From NCBI GenBank assembly GCA_003243275.1, contig QFQR01000003.1, forward strand, positions 248,001 to 312,000: DNA of 64,000 nt, given 5' to 3'. The position numbers were made by a program, and so were the translations under genes. The notes beneath the pieces were generated by a model. That model worked only from the letters and a program-made list of their open reading frames with translations, did no database searches and was not told where the DNA came from. Of the stretch, positions 25,028-33,626 are shown piece by piece. The stretch's first letter is position 1. Each line of letters opens with the position of its first letter. The DNA comes from Leifsonia xyli (lineage in GTDB: Bacteria > Actinomycetota > Actinomycetes > Actinomycetales > Microbacteriaceae).

Positions 25028-26326
25028 CTAGACGATCGCCTTACCGATGGCGCGGTACGCGACTCCCCGCCAGTTCTCCGCCGACGACACCCGGCGACCG
25101 TCGATGAAGGCCTTGATTCCGGGGAGGTCGGCGGCGCTCAGCCCCCGGTATTCGGTGTGGTCCGCCTGCACGACGGCGGCGTCGACGGGCTCGCCGAGGT
25201 GGTAGGGCGCGAAGCCGAGCTTGCGGAGCTCGTCGTCGGAGTAGAGAGGGTCGTGCACGAGCGCCTTGGCACCGCGCTGGGTGAGCGCCTCGACCGCACC
25301 GAAGACGCCGGAGAAGGCCGTCTCCTTGACTCCGCCACGGTAGGCGGCGCCCAGGACGACGACCGTCGCACCGGCGAGCTCACCGTACGCGCCTTCGAGC
25401 AGACCGATCGTGTAGTCGGGCATGCCGGCGTTCGCGGCGCGCGCGGCCGAGACGACGGTCGCCTCCGGGTCGGTCCACAGGTAGAGGCGCGGGTAGACGG
25501 GGATGCAGTGGCCGCCGACGGCGATGCCGGGCTGGTGGATGTGCGAGTAGGGCTGCGAGTTCGAGGCCTCGATGACCTGGTAGACGTCGATGCCGGCGGT
25601 CGCCGCGTAGCGCGCGAACTGGTTCGCGAGCCCGATGTTGACGTCGCGGTAGGTCGTCTCGGCGAGCTTGGCCAGCTCCGCGGCCTCGGCGCTGCCGAGA
25701 TCCCAGACGCCATTGGGGCGGGCGAGGTCGGTGCGCTCGTCGAAGTCGAGCACGGCCTTGTAGAAGTCGACGGCCTTGGCGGCGCCTCGCTCCGAGAGGC
25801 CTCCCACGAGCTTCGGATACTTGCGCAGGTCGGCGAAGACGCGACCCGTGAGCACCCGCTCGGGCGAGAAGACCAGGTCGAAGTCGACCCCCTCGGTGAG
25901 GCCGGACGCCTCCTCGAGCATCGGCTTCCACCTGGTGCGTGTCGTGCCGACCGGCAGCGTCGTCTCGTAGGAGACGAGGGTGCCGGGCGTCAGCACCGCA
26001 CCGAGCGAGCGGGTGGCGGCATCCATCCAGCCGAAGTCGGGTTCGGCGGTCTGCTCGTCGACGAAGAGCGGCACCACGAGCACGACGGCGTCGGCACCCG
26101 GCACGGCGTCCGCGTAGTCGGTCGTGGCACGCAGCCGCCCCGCGGGAACCAGCTCGGCGAGCTTCTCCTGGAGGTGCGCTTCGCCGGGGAACGGCTCGAC
26201 GCCCTGGTTGATGAGGTCGACCGTGGGCTGGGAGACATCCACCCCGACCACCTCATGGCCCTTGTCGGCGAACTGGACGGCGAGCGGAAGCCCGATCTTG
26301 CCGAGGGCGATGACGGCGATCTTCAC
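25028..26326 (-). CDS. Nucleotide-sugar 6-dehydrogenase (WbpA/WecC-type)
   Basis: 432 residues. It oxidises C6 of a UDP-N-acetylhexosamine to the uronic acid using two NAD+. The Rossmann motif is MKIAVIALGKIGLPLAVQF. The catalytic cysteine is C274 in VGGHCIPVYPRLY, with K220 in the AAELAKLAETTYRDVNIGLA helix and a C-terminal VLGAAYRGGVKET block. This is the only such dehydrogenase in the window and would supply the uronic acid for the WbpB/WbpE/WbpD enzymes at 43-46 kb. UDP-GlcNAc versus UDP-ManNAc specificity cannot be read. The GTG at 26326 has GGAG 8 nt upstream, and a TATCAT box further up may be its promoter. Confidence 0.9.
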   Translation of the reverse strand: MKIAVIALGKIGLPLAVQFADKGHEVVGVDVSQPTVDLINQGVEPFPGEAHLQEKLAELVPAGRLRATTDYADAVPGADAVVLVVPLFVDEQTAEPDFGWMDAATRSLGAVLTPGTLVSYETTLPVGTTRTRWKPMLEEASGLTEGVDFDLVFSPERVLTGRVFADLRKYPKLVGGLSERGAAKAVDFYKAVLDFDERTDLARPNGVWDLGSAEAAELAKLAETTYRDVNIGLANQFARYAATAGIDVYQVIEASNSQPYSHIHQPGIAVGGHCIPVYPRLYLWTDPEATVVSAARAANAGMPDYTIGLLEGAYGELAGATVVVLGAAYRGGVKETAFSGVFGAVEALTQRGAKALVHDPLYSDDELRKLGFAPYHLGEPVDAAVVQADHTEYRGLSAADLPGIKAFIDGRRVSSAENWRGVAYRAIGKAIV

Positions 26327-26385
26327 GCGAGGGTCTCCAGGAGGTCGGGGATACGGCACTCCATGATACGTGGACGCGGCCGACG

Positions 26386-27546
26386 CTACCGGCGGGCGAT
26401 CGCGGTGCTCTCGGCTACGACGCGCTGTGCGATCGTCGCGAGGGAGTACTCCGCGGCGGACCACCTCGCAAGCTCGGCACGGGCCTCCGGCGGCAGCGGA
26501 TCGGCGGCAGCCGTGAGCATCGCCTCGGCGACCTCGGCGACCTCATAGGGCACCGCGACACCCGCGTTCGGGTGCTCCGCGTCGTTGAGGAATGCGACCG
26601 TCGGTCCGCGGCCGGTGTAGATCACCGGACAGCCGGCGGCGAGCGAGGAGTAGACCTTCGTCGCGAGCGCGTAGTCGTTGGGGGGGACGGGCGCGAGGCT
26701 CGCCACCGATGCCGTGGCACCCGCGAGGATCGGGGAGAGCGCAGCGGGCGGGATGGGGGCGAAGAACTCGACCGAGTCGCTGATGCCGAGTTCGCGGGCG
26801 CGGGTGAGCATGGCCTCCCGATCCTCGCCGTTGCCGTAGTACTCCAGCCGCGCATCCGGATACCGAGCGAGCACCGTGGGCATCGCCTCGACGAAGATGC
26901 CGGCCCCGTGCCATTCGGAATGCGTTCCGGCGTAGACGAAGACCGGGGGCTGAGCAGCGGGCTGCCCGTCGTAGCGGAAGTCCTTCGTGTCGGCACCGAA
27001 GCCGATCGGCACCGCGGAGGTGGCGATCCCGACCTCGCGGAATCGCCGGATGAGTGGTTCATGCGCGGCGAAGAGCAGCTTCGCTCCACCCAAGCCCCAG
27101 GCCTCGAGACGCTGGAGGGTTCCGATGACGAGCCGGTTGCTCGTGACGAGTTCGGCGGCCTCCGTCCAGTAGTCGGCGGCTCGCACCACATACGGGGTGC
27201 GGCGCAGAGCGGCGATCACGCGGACCACCGCGACCGTGGTGGGCGGCGGCTCGACGATGTAGAGATTCGCGCGGCGGGAGAACAGCAGTCGGAACGCGAG
27301 GGGGATGTCGAAGCTCATGTAGCTCAGGTAGCCGCGGACGTACTGCTGACGGTCGCGCTTCACGGGGGCGCGGCGCACCTCGATGCCCGACGGGTCGTCG
27401 ATGACCGAACCGCGGGGGGGCTTCGCGGTGAGCACGACGACCTCGTGCCCGCGGTCGCGGAACTCCTCCGCCCAGATCCGCAGGATCGCGGATGCGGCTG
27501 ACACCTCCGGTCCGAAGATCCGGGTCGCGATGACGACTCTCATCAC
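26386..27546 (-). CDS. GT4-family glycosyltransferase
   Basis: 386 residues, GT-B. The start RVVIATRIFGPEVSAASAIL and RDRGHEVVVLTAKPP are typical of the WbuB/FucNAc-transferase-like GT4 group. Mid-protein has PYVVRAADYWTEAAELVTS. The donor domain has VFVYAGTHSEWHGAGIFVEA, GNGEDREAMLTRARELG and YSSLAAGCPVIYTGRGPT. It lacks the LPNKFF block of the neighbouring subgroup, so it is a separate lineage. The start overlaps the preceding gene: GTG (27546) and ATG (27543) are consecutive codons and either could be used. It lies upstream of the nucleotide-sugar dehydrogenase on the same strand with a 59-bp gap. Confidence 0.85.
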   Translation of the reverse strand: MMRVVIATRIFGPEVSAASAILRIWAEEFRDRGHEVVVLTAKPPRGSVIDDPSGIEVRRAPVKRDRQQYVRGYLSYMSFDIPLAFRLLFSRRANLYIVEPPPTTVAVVRVIAALRRTPYVVRAADYWTEAAELVTSNRLVIGTLQRLEAWGLGGAKLLFAAHEPLIRRFREVGIATSAVPIGFGADTKDFRYDGQPAAQPPVFVYAGTHSEWHGAGIFVEAMPTVLARYPDARLEYYGNGEDREAMLTRARELGISDSVEFFAPIPPAALSPILAGATASVASLAPVPPNDYALATKVYSSLAAGCPVIYTGRGPTVAFLNDAEHPNAGVAVPYEVAEVAEAMLTAAADPLPPEARAELARWSAAEYSLATIAQRVVAESTAIARR

Positions 27547-28679
27547 TCGGCGATGAGGCGTCCGATGAGGGCGTCCTGCGCGGCGCGGTCCGGTTCGCTG
27601 GAGAGCTCCCGTGCGGCACGGTCGGCGGCCTGCTTGAACCCGGCCACATCATCCGCGGTGAGGTTCTGCAGCGCCTCGACGAGCGCGTCGGCGCTCGTGT
27701 CGCGCGTGATGATGCCGAGCTCGTATTTGCCGATATGGGCGTCGATCTCGGGGGCGGGGGAGAACACGAGCCCGAGCCGGGCTTGAACGAAGTCGAAGAA
27801 CTTGTTGGGCAGATGGTAGAGGTGGCTCAGCGTCTTCAAGGGGTAGAGGAAGACCCCGAGGTCGTACTGGTTGAGCACCGTCGGCAGCGTCGCGGGAGGC
27901 ACCGGATCGTGCACGGTGACGCGCGGCGAGCTCGCCGCCTTCGTCTTGATCTCGGCGAGGTGGCCGCCGGGGACCTCCAGCAGGTACAGGTCGAGCGAGA
28001 AGCGCTCGCCGAGCCGCTCGGTCGCCTCGATGAGCTCCATGATGTTGCGCTCGACGTCGGCCGTTCCGCTGTGCACGAGGCGGATGCGCGCCGGGTCGAC
28101 CGGGGTCGGGGCGAGGTCGCCGCGGAAGTCGGCGGAATTGCGCACGGTCTCCGTCGTGATGCCGTAGGTGTCGGCGTAGAGCCCCGAGAGCCCGGAGCTG
28201 ACACTCGTGACGGCGGCTGCCCGCGGCAGGTAGCTGCGGCACAGATGCTCCATGTAGGGGCCGACGAGCACCCTCCAGACGAAGATCGTGGCGCGCTCCT
28301 CAGCGGCCCACTCGTGCATGTCCGCGTAGACCTTGTCGCCGTCGGCGGCGAAGGCGAGAGGCAGCGCGCGCGCATCGTTCGCGACCACGAGGTCGTAGCG
28401 GCCCGAGGTGACGACCTCCTTCACCACAGCTTTCTCTCCGGGCGACTTCAGCTCCACACCGCGGTGCAGACGGAGGGCGAGGCGTGCGACCCCGAGCGGG
28501 GTCTGGGGAAGCGAGGCCGCATCATCCGGCACCCGGATGTGACGGGCCACGCCCGCGGGCGCCGGTCCGTAGCCGACCGTGGTCACCTCGCCGTGCCGTT
28601 GCAGCACTTCGATCTGCCGCAGCACGCGCGAGTCGGCGTGGATCGGCGAGAACGAGATGCAGAGGATCCGGGGGCGCAC
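27543..28679 (-). CDS. GT4-like glycosyltransferase (LPNKFFD subgroup)
   Basis: 378 residues. RPRILCISFSPIHADSRVLR opens the acceptor domain, YDLVVANDARALPLAF and VYADMHEWAAEE follow, and the donor domain has RIRLVHSGTADVERNIMEL and LPNKFFDFVQARLGLVFSPA. It belongs to the same subgroup as 29927-31069 and 33623-34801 but is clearly more distant from them than they are from each other. The GTG at 28679 is chosen because a TAGAAT -10 box lies 8 nt upstream. A longer frame runs into the divergent promoter region and into the WbpG-like gene opposite. It couples to the next GT4 by overlapping start and stop codons. Confidence 0.82.
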   Translation of the reverse strand: MRPRILCISFSPIHADSRVLRQIEVLQRHGEVTTVGYGPAPAGVARHIRVPDDAASLPQTPLGVARLALRLHRGVELKSPGEKAVVKEVVTSGRYDLVVANDARALPLAFAADGDKVYADMHEWAAEERATIFVWRVLVGPYMEHLCRSYLPRAAAVTSVSSGLSGLYADTYGITTETVRNSADFRGDLAPTPVDPARIRLVHSGTADVERNIMELIEATERLGERFSLDLYLLEVPGGHLAEIKTKAASSPRVTVHDPVPPATLPTVLNQYDLGVFLYPLKTLSHLYHLPNKFFDFVQARLGLVFSPAPEIDAHIGKYELGIITRDTSADALVEALQNLTADDVAGFKQAADRAARELSSEPDRAAQDALIGRLIAE

Positions 28680-28693
28680 GGTGAACGATTCTA
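28680..28693 (-). promoter_or_regulatory. -10 box for the leftward GT4-GT4-dehydrogenase transcript
   Basis: TAGAAT on the minus strand (28693-28688), an 8-nt spacer, then GTG at 28679. The spacer is slightly longer than at the other leaderless sites, so a leader of one or two bases is possible. Confidence 0.5.
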
Positions 28694-28738
28694 CGGTGAG
28701 CGGGTCCCGTCGACCCGGCTCGACCGACCTCGCTCGCC

Positions 28739-28778
28739 TAGACTGAAGCGTTCGACGCAGGAAGAAGGGGACACGATA
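28739..28778 (+). promoter_or_regulatory. Promoter -10 and ribosome-binding site deciding a TTG start
   Basis: TAGACT (28739-28744) serves as -10 and leaves a leader of about 28 nt. AGGAAGAAGGGG (28759-28770) is a strong Shine-Dalgarno sequence 8 nt before TTG at 28779. This is one of the few leadered genes here, and it points to the rare TTG start codon. Confidence 0.55.
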
Positions 28779-29930
28779 TTGGCCGAGGTTCGACCGTACC
28801 AGCGGTGCACACGCACCATCATGGACACGACCGACCCCGATATCCGGTTCGACGAGAGCGGCGTCTCGTCCCATGCGCTCCACTTCGACGAGGTCTTCGC
28901 GGAGCAGCTTTTCGCGGCGCAACGCGGCGAGCGGCTCGAGGAGCTCGGCGCGCTGGTCGAGGAGATCAAAGCCGCCGGGGCGGGCAAGCCCTATGACTGC
29001 ATCATCGGCGTATCAGGCGGTGTCGACAGCACGTATCTGACGGTCCAAGCGGTGCGCCTCGGGCTGCGACCCCTGATCGTGCACTTCGACAGCGGGTGGA
29101 ACTCCGAGCTCGCCGTCGGCAACATCCACAACCTGGTGACCACGCTCGGGCTCGATCTCTACACGCACGTCGTCGACTGGCGTGAGATGAAAGACCTCCA
29201 GCTGTCGTACTTCAAAGCATCGCTCGCGAACTGCGACATCCCGACCGATCACGCCTTCGGCTACGTCGCCTACCAGCAGGCGAAGAAGTACGGCATCAAG
29301 TACATCCTCTCCGGCGGCAACGCGGCGACCGAGTCGGTGCTCCCCGAATCCTGGGGCTACAACGCCGACGACGCGAAGCAGCTGAAGGCGGTGCAGCGGC
29401 GCTTCGGGAGCGTGAAGCTCAAGACCTATCCGGTGATGGGGATGTTCGCGCGGCACATCTGGTTCCCGGTGGTGCGGCGGATCAGAACCGTGCGTCCGCT
29501 CGACTACCTGCCCTACATCGCCGAGGACGCGAAGCGGGACATCACCGAGAGCGTCGGATGGCGCGACTACGGCGGCAAGCACTACGAGTCCGTGTTCACG
29601 CGCTACTTCCAGGGCTACTACCTGCCGCACAAGTTCGGGTACGACAAGCGGCTCGCCCACTACTCCTCGCTCGTGCTGGCCGAGCAGATCACCCGTGAGC
29701 AGGCGCTCGAGCGGATGGAGACCTCCAACTACCCGGATGCGTTGCGCACGCAGGATCACGAGTTCATCGCCAAGAAGCTCGGTGTGACCGTCGAGGAACT
29801 CGAAGCGCTCATCGAGTTGCCGCCGGTGGACTACACGGCCTACCCGAACTCGGATGCCTTCTGGAAGGGCGTACGGCGGGTGGCGTCGGTGTTCGGCCCC
29901 GCTGCGCGTCGCCTGGGGATACTGAAGTGA
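28779..29930 (+). CDS. WbpG-type N-acetyl sugar amidotransferase, cysteine-poor paralogue A
   Basis: 383 residues. An ATP-pyrophosphatase (PP-loop) enzyme of the family that adenylates a sugar acetamido group and adds ammonia to form an acetamidino sugar. The PP-loop is SGGVDS (79-84). The family's MDTTDPDI block follows an N-terminal QRC, and GGKHYESVFTRYFQGYYLP and ETSNYP lie near the C-terminus. Normally CTRC and CNHC at the N-terminus hold a metal. Here only the first cysteine (C10) remains: the other three positions are T13, S30 and A33. The TTG start is supported by the ribosome-binding site and by alignment with paralogue B. It overlaps the next GT4 by 4 bp. Confidence 0.85.
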   Translation: MAEVRPYQRCTRTIMDTTDPDIRFDESGVSSHALHFDEVFAEQLFAAQRGERLEELGALVEEIKAAGAGKPYDCIIGVSGGVDSTYLTVQAVRLGLRPLIVHFDSGWNSELAVGNIHNLVTTLGLDLYTHVVDWREMKDLQLSYFKASLANCDIPTDHAFGYVAYQQAKKYGIKYILSGGNAATESVLPESWGYNADDAKQLKAVQRRFGSVKLKTYPVMGMFARHIWFPVVRRIRTVRPLDYLPYIAEDAKRDITESVGWRDYGGKHYESVFTRYFQGYYLPHKFGYDKRLAHYSSLVLAEQITREQALERMETSNYPDALRTQDHEFIAKKLGVTVEELEALIELPPVDYTAYPNSDAFWKGVRRVASVFGPAARRLGILK

Positions 29931-31069
29931 GCCGCATCCTCATCCTCAGCTTCACCCCGTTCGCCCAGGAACCCAGGGCGCTCAAGCAGGTGACCTTCCT
30001 GAGACGCTCGCACGAGGTCACGACGGCGGGATTCGGCCCGGCACCCTTCCCGGACGTGCCGCATGTCGAGATCCCGTCGTTCGCACCGCAGCGCTGGGGG
30101 CTGCTGGGACGCCTACTCGCCGCCGGGTTCCTGCTGCTTCGCTTCTACCGGCCCCTCAGCTGGCTCAACGCGCACGATCGCTGGACCGTCGAGCATCTGG
30201 GCGGTCAGGGTTGGGACATCGTGATCGCGCACGACCTCAAGACCTTGGATGCGGCGCTCGAACTCGCGCCCCGCGACGGTGTCATCCTCGATCTCCACGA
30301 GTACGCACCGAGGCAGGAGGAGCACTCGCGCCTGTGGCGTCTGCTCATCGCGCCGTACTTCCGGTGGATGTGTCGCACGCGAGTGCCCGAGGCGGCTGCC
30401 GTCGTGACGGTGAGCCAGGGCATCGCGGATGAATACAAGAAGGTGTTCGGATTCGACTCCGAGCTGGTCGTCAACGCGACCCCCTACGCGGAACTCGCCG
30501 TGCAGCCGGTCGGGACCCCGATCCGGCTCGTGCACAGCGGCGGCATCGCCGTGCAGCGACGCCTCGACATCATGATTCGCGGCGTGCGCGAGTCGAGTGC
30601 AGACGTCACCCTCGACCTGTACCTGGTCGGTGACGGTCCGCTGCTCGATGAACTCACTTCGCTCGCCGGCGACGATCCGCGCATCCGGTTCCGCGATCCG
30701 GTGCCGTACGAGGCCTTGGTGCGAACCCTCAACGACTACGACGTGGGGCTCAGCATCTTCCCGCCCACCACCTTCAACCTCGCCTGGTGCCTCCCCAACA
30801 AGTTCTTCGACTTCGTCCAGGCGCGCCTGGGTGAGATCGTCGGGCCGTCGCCTGAGATGAAGCGCTTCGTCGAGGAGTACGGCCTCGGGGAGGTGCTGCC
30901 CGACTTCGAGTCGTCGTCGCTCGCCGCGGCGCTCGAGGCGCTGACACCGGAACGCGTCGCCGAGTGGAAGGCCGCCTCCGATGCGCACGCGGAGGCGCTC
31001 TCGAGCGAATCGCAGGGGCGCATCTGGGACGAGCTCATCACGCGGGTGCTGTCCGGCACCCGCGCCTAA
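29927..31069 (+). CDS. GT4-like glycosyltransferase (LPNKFFD subgroup), duplicate A
   Basis: 380 residues, coupled to the WbpG-like gene by a GTGA overlap. Motifs are RILILSFTPFAQEPRALKQV, WDIVIAHDLKTLDAALELA, LDLHEYAPRQEEHSRLWRLL, IRLVHSGGIAVQRRLDIMI, YDVGLSIFPPTTFNLAWCLP and NKFFDFVQARLG. It is strikingly similar over its whole length to 33623-34801; long blocks in the C-terminal half are identical. The pair must stem from a recent duplication together with the adjacent WbpG-like genes. Its TAA stop supplies the -10 box of the next gene. Acceptor and donor are unknown, but an amidino- or amido-sugar substrate is suggested by the coupling (inference). Confidence 0.84.
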   Translation: MSRILILSFTPFAQEPRALKQVTFLRRSHEVTTAGFGPAPFPDVPHVEIPSFAPQRWGLLGRLLAAGFLLLRFYRPLSWLNAHDRWTVEHLGGQGWDIVIAHDLKTLDAALELAPRDGVILDLHEYAPRQEEHSRLWRLLIAPYFRWMCRTRVPEAAAVVTVSQGIADEYKKVFGFDSELVVNATPYAELAVQPVGTPIRLVHSGGIAVQRRLDIMIRGVRESSADVTLDLYLVGDGPLLDELTSLAGDDPRIRFRDPVPYEALVRTLNDYDVGLSIFPPTTFNLAWCLPNKFFDFVQARLGEIVGPSPEMKRFVEEYGLGEVLPDFESSSLAAALEALTPERVAEWKAASDAHAEALSSESQGRIWDELITRVLSGTRA

Positions 31070-31078
31070 ACTCGGGGG
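31067..31078 (+). promoter_or_regulatory. -10 box overlapping a stop codon (WbpG paralogue B)
   Basis: TAAACT (31067-31072) contains the TAA stop of the GT4 gene. The spacer is 6 nt and ATG is at 31079. A new leaderless transcript can thus start inside the operon, giving the WbpG-HisH-HisF part its own control. Confidence 0.6.
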
Positions 31079-32257
31079 ATGAGCGTGAAGGAGTCGAGTT
31101 CCGTGGCACCCGCGGTTCGCACCTATCAACGGTGCGTCGTGACCATCATGGACACGACCGACCCCGACATCTGGTTCGACGAGGATGGTGTCTCCTCGCA
31201 TGTCCTGCAGTACCGGAGCAATCTCGACGACGAGGTGCGTCGTGCCCAATCGGGGGAGCGCCTCGGCGAGCTCGAATCGATCGTCGCGGAGATCAAGCGC
31301 GCGGGTGCAGGCAAGCCCTACGACTGCATCGTCGGCATCTCCGGAGGAGTCGACAGCTCCTACGTCGCGCTTCAGGCGGTCAGGCTCGGTCTCCGGCCGC
31401 TCGCGGTCCATTTCGACAGCGGATGGAACTCCGAGCTCGCGGTCGACAACATCCACAACATCGTCACGCGGCTCGGTCTCGATCTCTACACGCACGTGGT
31501 CGACTGGCGCGAGATGAAGGATCTCCAGCTGTCCTTCTTCAAGGCCTCGGTCGCGAATGCCGACATCCCGACCGATCACGCGTTCGGGTACGTGGCCTAC
31601 ACCCAGGCGAAGAAATACGGGATCAAGTACATCCTGTCGGGTGCCAACTTCGCGAGTGAATCGATCCTGCCGTCGGCATGGGGATACGACGCCGGTGATG
31701 CCAAGCACGTCAAGGCGATCCAGAAGCGGTTCGGGTCGGTCAAACTGAAGACCTATCCGCTGATGGGTCTGGTGAAGCGCAACCTCTGGTACCCGGAGGT
31801 GCGCCGGATCCGCACCGTCCCGATCCTCAACTACCTCCCCTACGTCTACACCGATGCCAAGAAGACGATCGCCGAGGAACTGGGGTGGCGGGACTACGGC
31901 GGGAAGCACTACGAGTCGGTGTTCACCCGCTACTTCCAGGGTTACTATCTGCCGAGCAAATTCGGCTACGACAAGCGGCTTGCGCACTACTCGTCGCTCA
32001 TCATGTCGGATCAGCTCACCCGCGACGACGCCCTCGCGTTGATGGAGACCTCGAACTATCCGGAGGAACTGCGCAAGCAGGATCACGAGTTCATCGCGAA
32101 GAAACTCGGGGTGACCGTCGAGGAACTCGAAGAGATCTATGCGCGTCCGCCCGTGGACTATTCGGCGTACCCGAACGCCGAGGCGTCCTCGCGTCGCCTC
32201 TTCGGCTTCACCGCGGCGCTCGGCGGCGTGCTGCGCAAGTTGCGGATACTGCGATGA
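31079..32257 (+). CDS. WbpG-type N-acetyl sugar amidotransferase, cysteine-poor paralogue B
   Basis: 392 residues and closely similar to paralogue A throughout. Shared blocks include GLDLYTHVVDWREMKDLQLS, PTDHAFGYVAY, KKYGIKYILSG, GGKHYESVFTRYFQGYYLP and QDHEFIAKKLGVTVEELE. The PP-loop is SGGVDSS (88-94). As in paralogue A, only one cysteine of the four-cysteine cluster is kept (C19; the others are T22, S39, V42). It is followed by HisH-like and HisF-like genes with 4-bp overlaps, the classical trio in which HisH makes ammonia, HisF channels it, and WbpG transfers it to the sugar. This copy is therefore the likely partner of those two subunits. Confidence 0.87.
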   Translation: MSVKESSSVAPAVRTYQRCVVTIMDTTDPDIWFDEDGVSSHVLQYRSNLDDEVRRAQSGERLGELESIVAEIKRAGAGKPYDCIVGISGGVDSSYVALQAVRLGLRPLAVHFDSGWNSELAVDNIHNIVTRLGLDLYTHVVDWREMKDLQLSFFKASVANADIPTDHAFGYVAYTQAKKYGIKYILSGANFASESILPSAWGYDAGDAKHVKAIQKRFGSVKLKTYPLMGLVKRNLWYPEVRRIRTVPILNYLPYVYTDAKKTIAEELGWRDYGGKHYESVFTRYFQGYYLPSKFGYDKRLAHYSSLIMSDQLTRDDALALMETSNYPEELRKQDHEFIAKKLGVTVEELEEIYARPPVDYSAYPNAEASSRRLFGFTAALGGVLRKLRILR

Positions 32258-32859
32258 GTGTGTCGATCATCGACTACGGCCTCGGCAATCTCGGCTCGGT
32301 CGCGAACATGCTCAAGCGGATCGGGGCAGAGGTGCGACGTGTCTCGACTCCCGAGGAGATCCTCGAGAGCGAGCGGGTGCTCCTGCCGGGAATCGGTGCA
32401 TTCGACACCGGGATGGCCCTCCTCCGCGAGCAGGGCCTGGAGGCCCCTCTCGTCGAGTTCGCGGCGAGTGGCCGACCTCTGTTCGGGATCTGTCTCGGGA
32501 TGCAGCTGCTGCTGGACAGCAGCGATGAGGGAATGGAGCCCGGCCTCGGCCTCATCCCCGGCACGAGTCGGCGTTTCGATGACGCCGACGGGCTGCGTGT
32601 ACCGCACATGGGGTGGAATCTCGCCGATCCTCGTCCCGGCGACTCGCTGACGGCCGACCTTCCGCCTGACAGTCGCTTCTACTTCGTGCACAGCTATCGC
32701 GTCGTCCCGGAGTCCGATGACGACGTCCTCGCAACGACTCGATACGGGGTGCCGTTCGCATCGATGATCCGCTCGGGAAACGTCATGGGCGCCCAGTACC
32801 ACCCCGAGAAGTCGCACGCCTTCGGTATGCAGATCCTGAGGAACTTCGCAGAACTATGA
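32254..32859 (+). CDS. HisH-like glutaminase subunit of a sugar amidotransferase
   Basis: 201 residues, a class I glutamine amidotransferase. The nucleophile C80 is in LFGICLGMQLL, and the His-Glu pair H183/E185 is in GAQYHPEKSHAFG. The N-terminus IIDYGLGNLGSVANML is the HisH-type start. In histidine synthesis HisH works with HisF, but the context here (WbpG-like genes and glycosyltransferases, no other his gene) points to the HisH2 role of feeding ammonia to a WbpG-type enzyme. The catalytic triad is complete. It is coupled on both sides by ATGA overlaps. A pure histidine-pathway role cannot be excluded from this gene alone. Confidence 0.88.
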   Translation: MSVSIIDYGLGNLGSVANMLKRIGAEVRRVSTPEEILESERVLLPGIGAFDTGMALLREQGLEAPLVEFAASGRPLFGICLGMQLLLDSSDEGMEPGLGLIPGTSRRFDDADGLRVPHMGWNLADPRPGDSLTADLPPDSRFYFVHSYRVVPESDDDVLATTRYGVPFASMIRSGNVMGAQYHPEKSHAFGMQILRNFAEL

Positions 32860-33626
32860 GCGCTTTCCCCCGCGTCATCCCGGTGCTTCTCGTGAGCGAC
32901 GGGTACTTGGTGAAGCCCGTCAAGTTCAAGGGCGATCAGTATGTCGGCGATCCGATCAACGCTGTCCGCATCTTCAACGAGAAGCAGGTCGATGAACTCG
33001 TGATCTGCGACATCGACGCATCGGTCTCCGGCAAGGGAGTCAACTACGGCCTCATCGAGGAGATCGCGAGCGAGGCGTTCATGCCGGTCGGGTACGGCGG
33101 CGGCGTCGCCTCCGCTGCCGAGGCCAAGCGCATCACGGGCATCGGCATCGAGAAGGTGGTGCTGAACACCGCCGCGGTCGCCTCGCCCGATGTCGTCACC
33201 GAGATCTCGGACGCGCTCGGATCCTCCAGCACCGTCGTGAGCATCGACGCGCGCAAGAAGGTGCTCGGCTCGGGCTGGGACACCTTCATCCGCCGCGGGT
33301 CGACGAAGGTCGGGCGTTCGCCGGCTGAACTCGCCGTTCGCGCGCAGGAGCTGGGCGCGGGAGAGGTGCTGATCTCCTCGATCGATCGCGAGAGCGCGCG
33401 CTCGGGCTACGACCTCCCCCTCATCCGCTCCGTCGCCGAGGCGGTGACGGTCCCGGTGATCGCCTTGGGTGGCGCTGGCGAGTTCTCGGACTTCGCCCCC
33501 GCGCTCGACGCGGGCGCATCAGCGGTGGCAGCCGGGACGATGTTCGTGCTCAACGGAAAACACCGTGCGGTGCTCATCAGCTACCCGACCCCGGCGCAGG
33601 TGCGATCGCTCGCGGGTGCACAGTGA
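32856..33626 (+). CDS. HisF-like ammonia-channel subunit of a sugar amidotransferase
   Basis: 256 residues, a TIM barrel of the HisF family. The N-terminal strand reads RVIPVLLVSDGYLVKPVKF, where true HisF proteins have CLDVxxGRVVKG. The catalytic acid of histidine synthesis (Asp11) is therefore a leucine here (L12), while the second one is kept (D131 in VVSIDARKK). VGYGGGVASAAEA and VIALGGAGEFSDFAPALDAG are the phosphate-binding loops. Loss of Asp11 fits a protein that no longer cyclises PRFAR but still receives ammonia from HisH and passes it to the WbpG-like subunit. It is coupled to its neighbours by overlapping codons. Confidence 0.9.
   Translation: MSAFPRVIPVLLVSDGYLVKPVKFKGDQYVGDPINAVRIFNEKQVDELVICDIDASVSGKGVNYGLIEEIASEAFMPVGYGGGVASAAEAKRITGIGIEKVVLNTAAVASPDVVTEISDALGSSSTVVSIDARKKVLGSGWDTFIRRGSTKVGRSPAELAVRAQELGAGEVLISSIDRESARSGYDLPLIRSVAEAVTVPVIALGGAGEFSDFAPALDAGASAVAAGTMFVLNGKHRAVLISYPTPAQVRSLAGAQ

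Noticed and set aside
28779..32257. The PP-loop proteins as tRNA-modifying or GMP-synthase-like enzymes
   Set aside because: The MDTTDPDI block, overall length and HisH/HisF partners fit the sugar amidotransferase family; no tRNA-binding domain is seen.
32254..33626. HisH and HisF as histidine biosynthesis genes
   Set aside because: No other his gene is near, the HisF-like protein lacks Asp11, and the genes are coupled to WbpG and glycosyltransferase genes.
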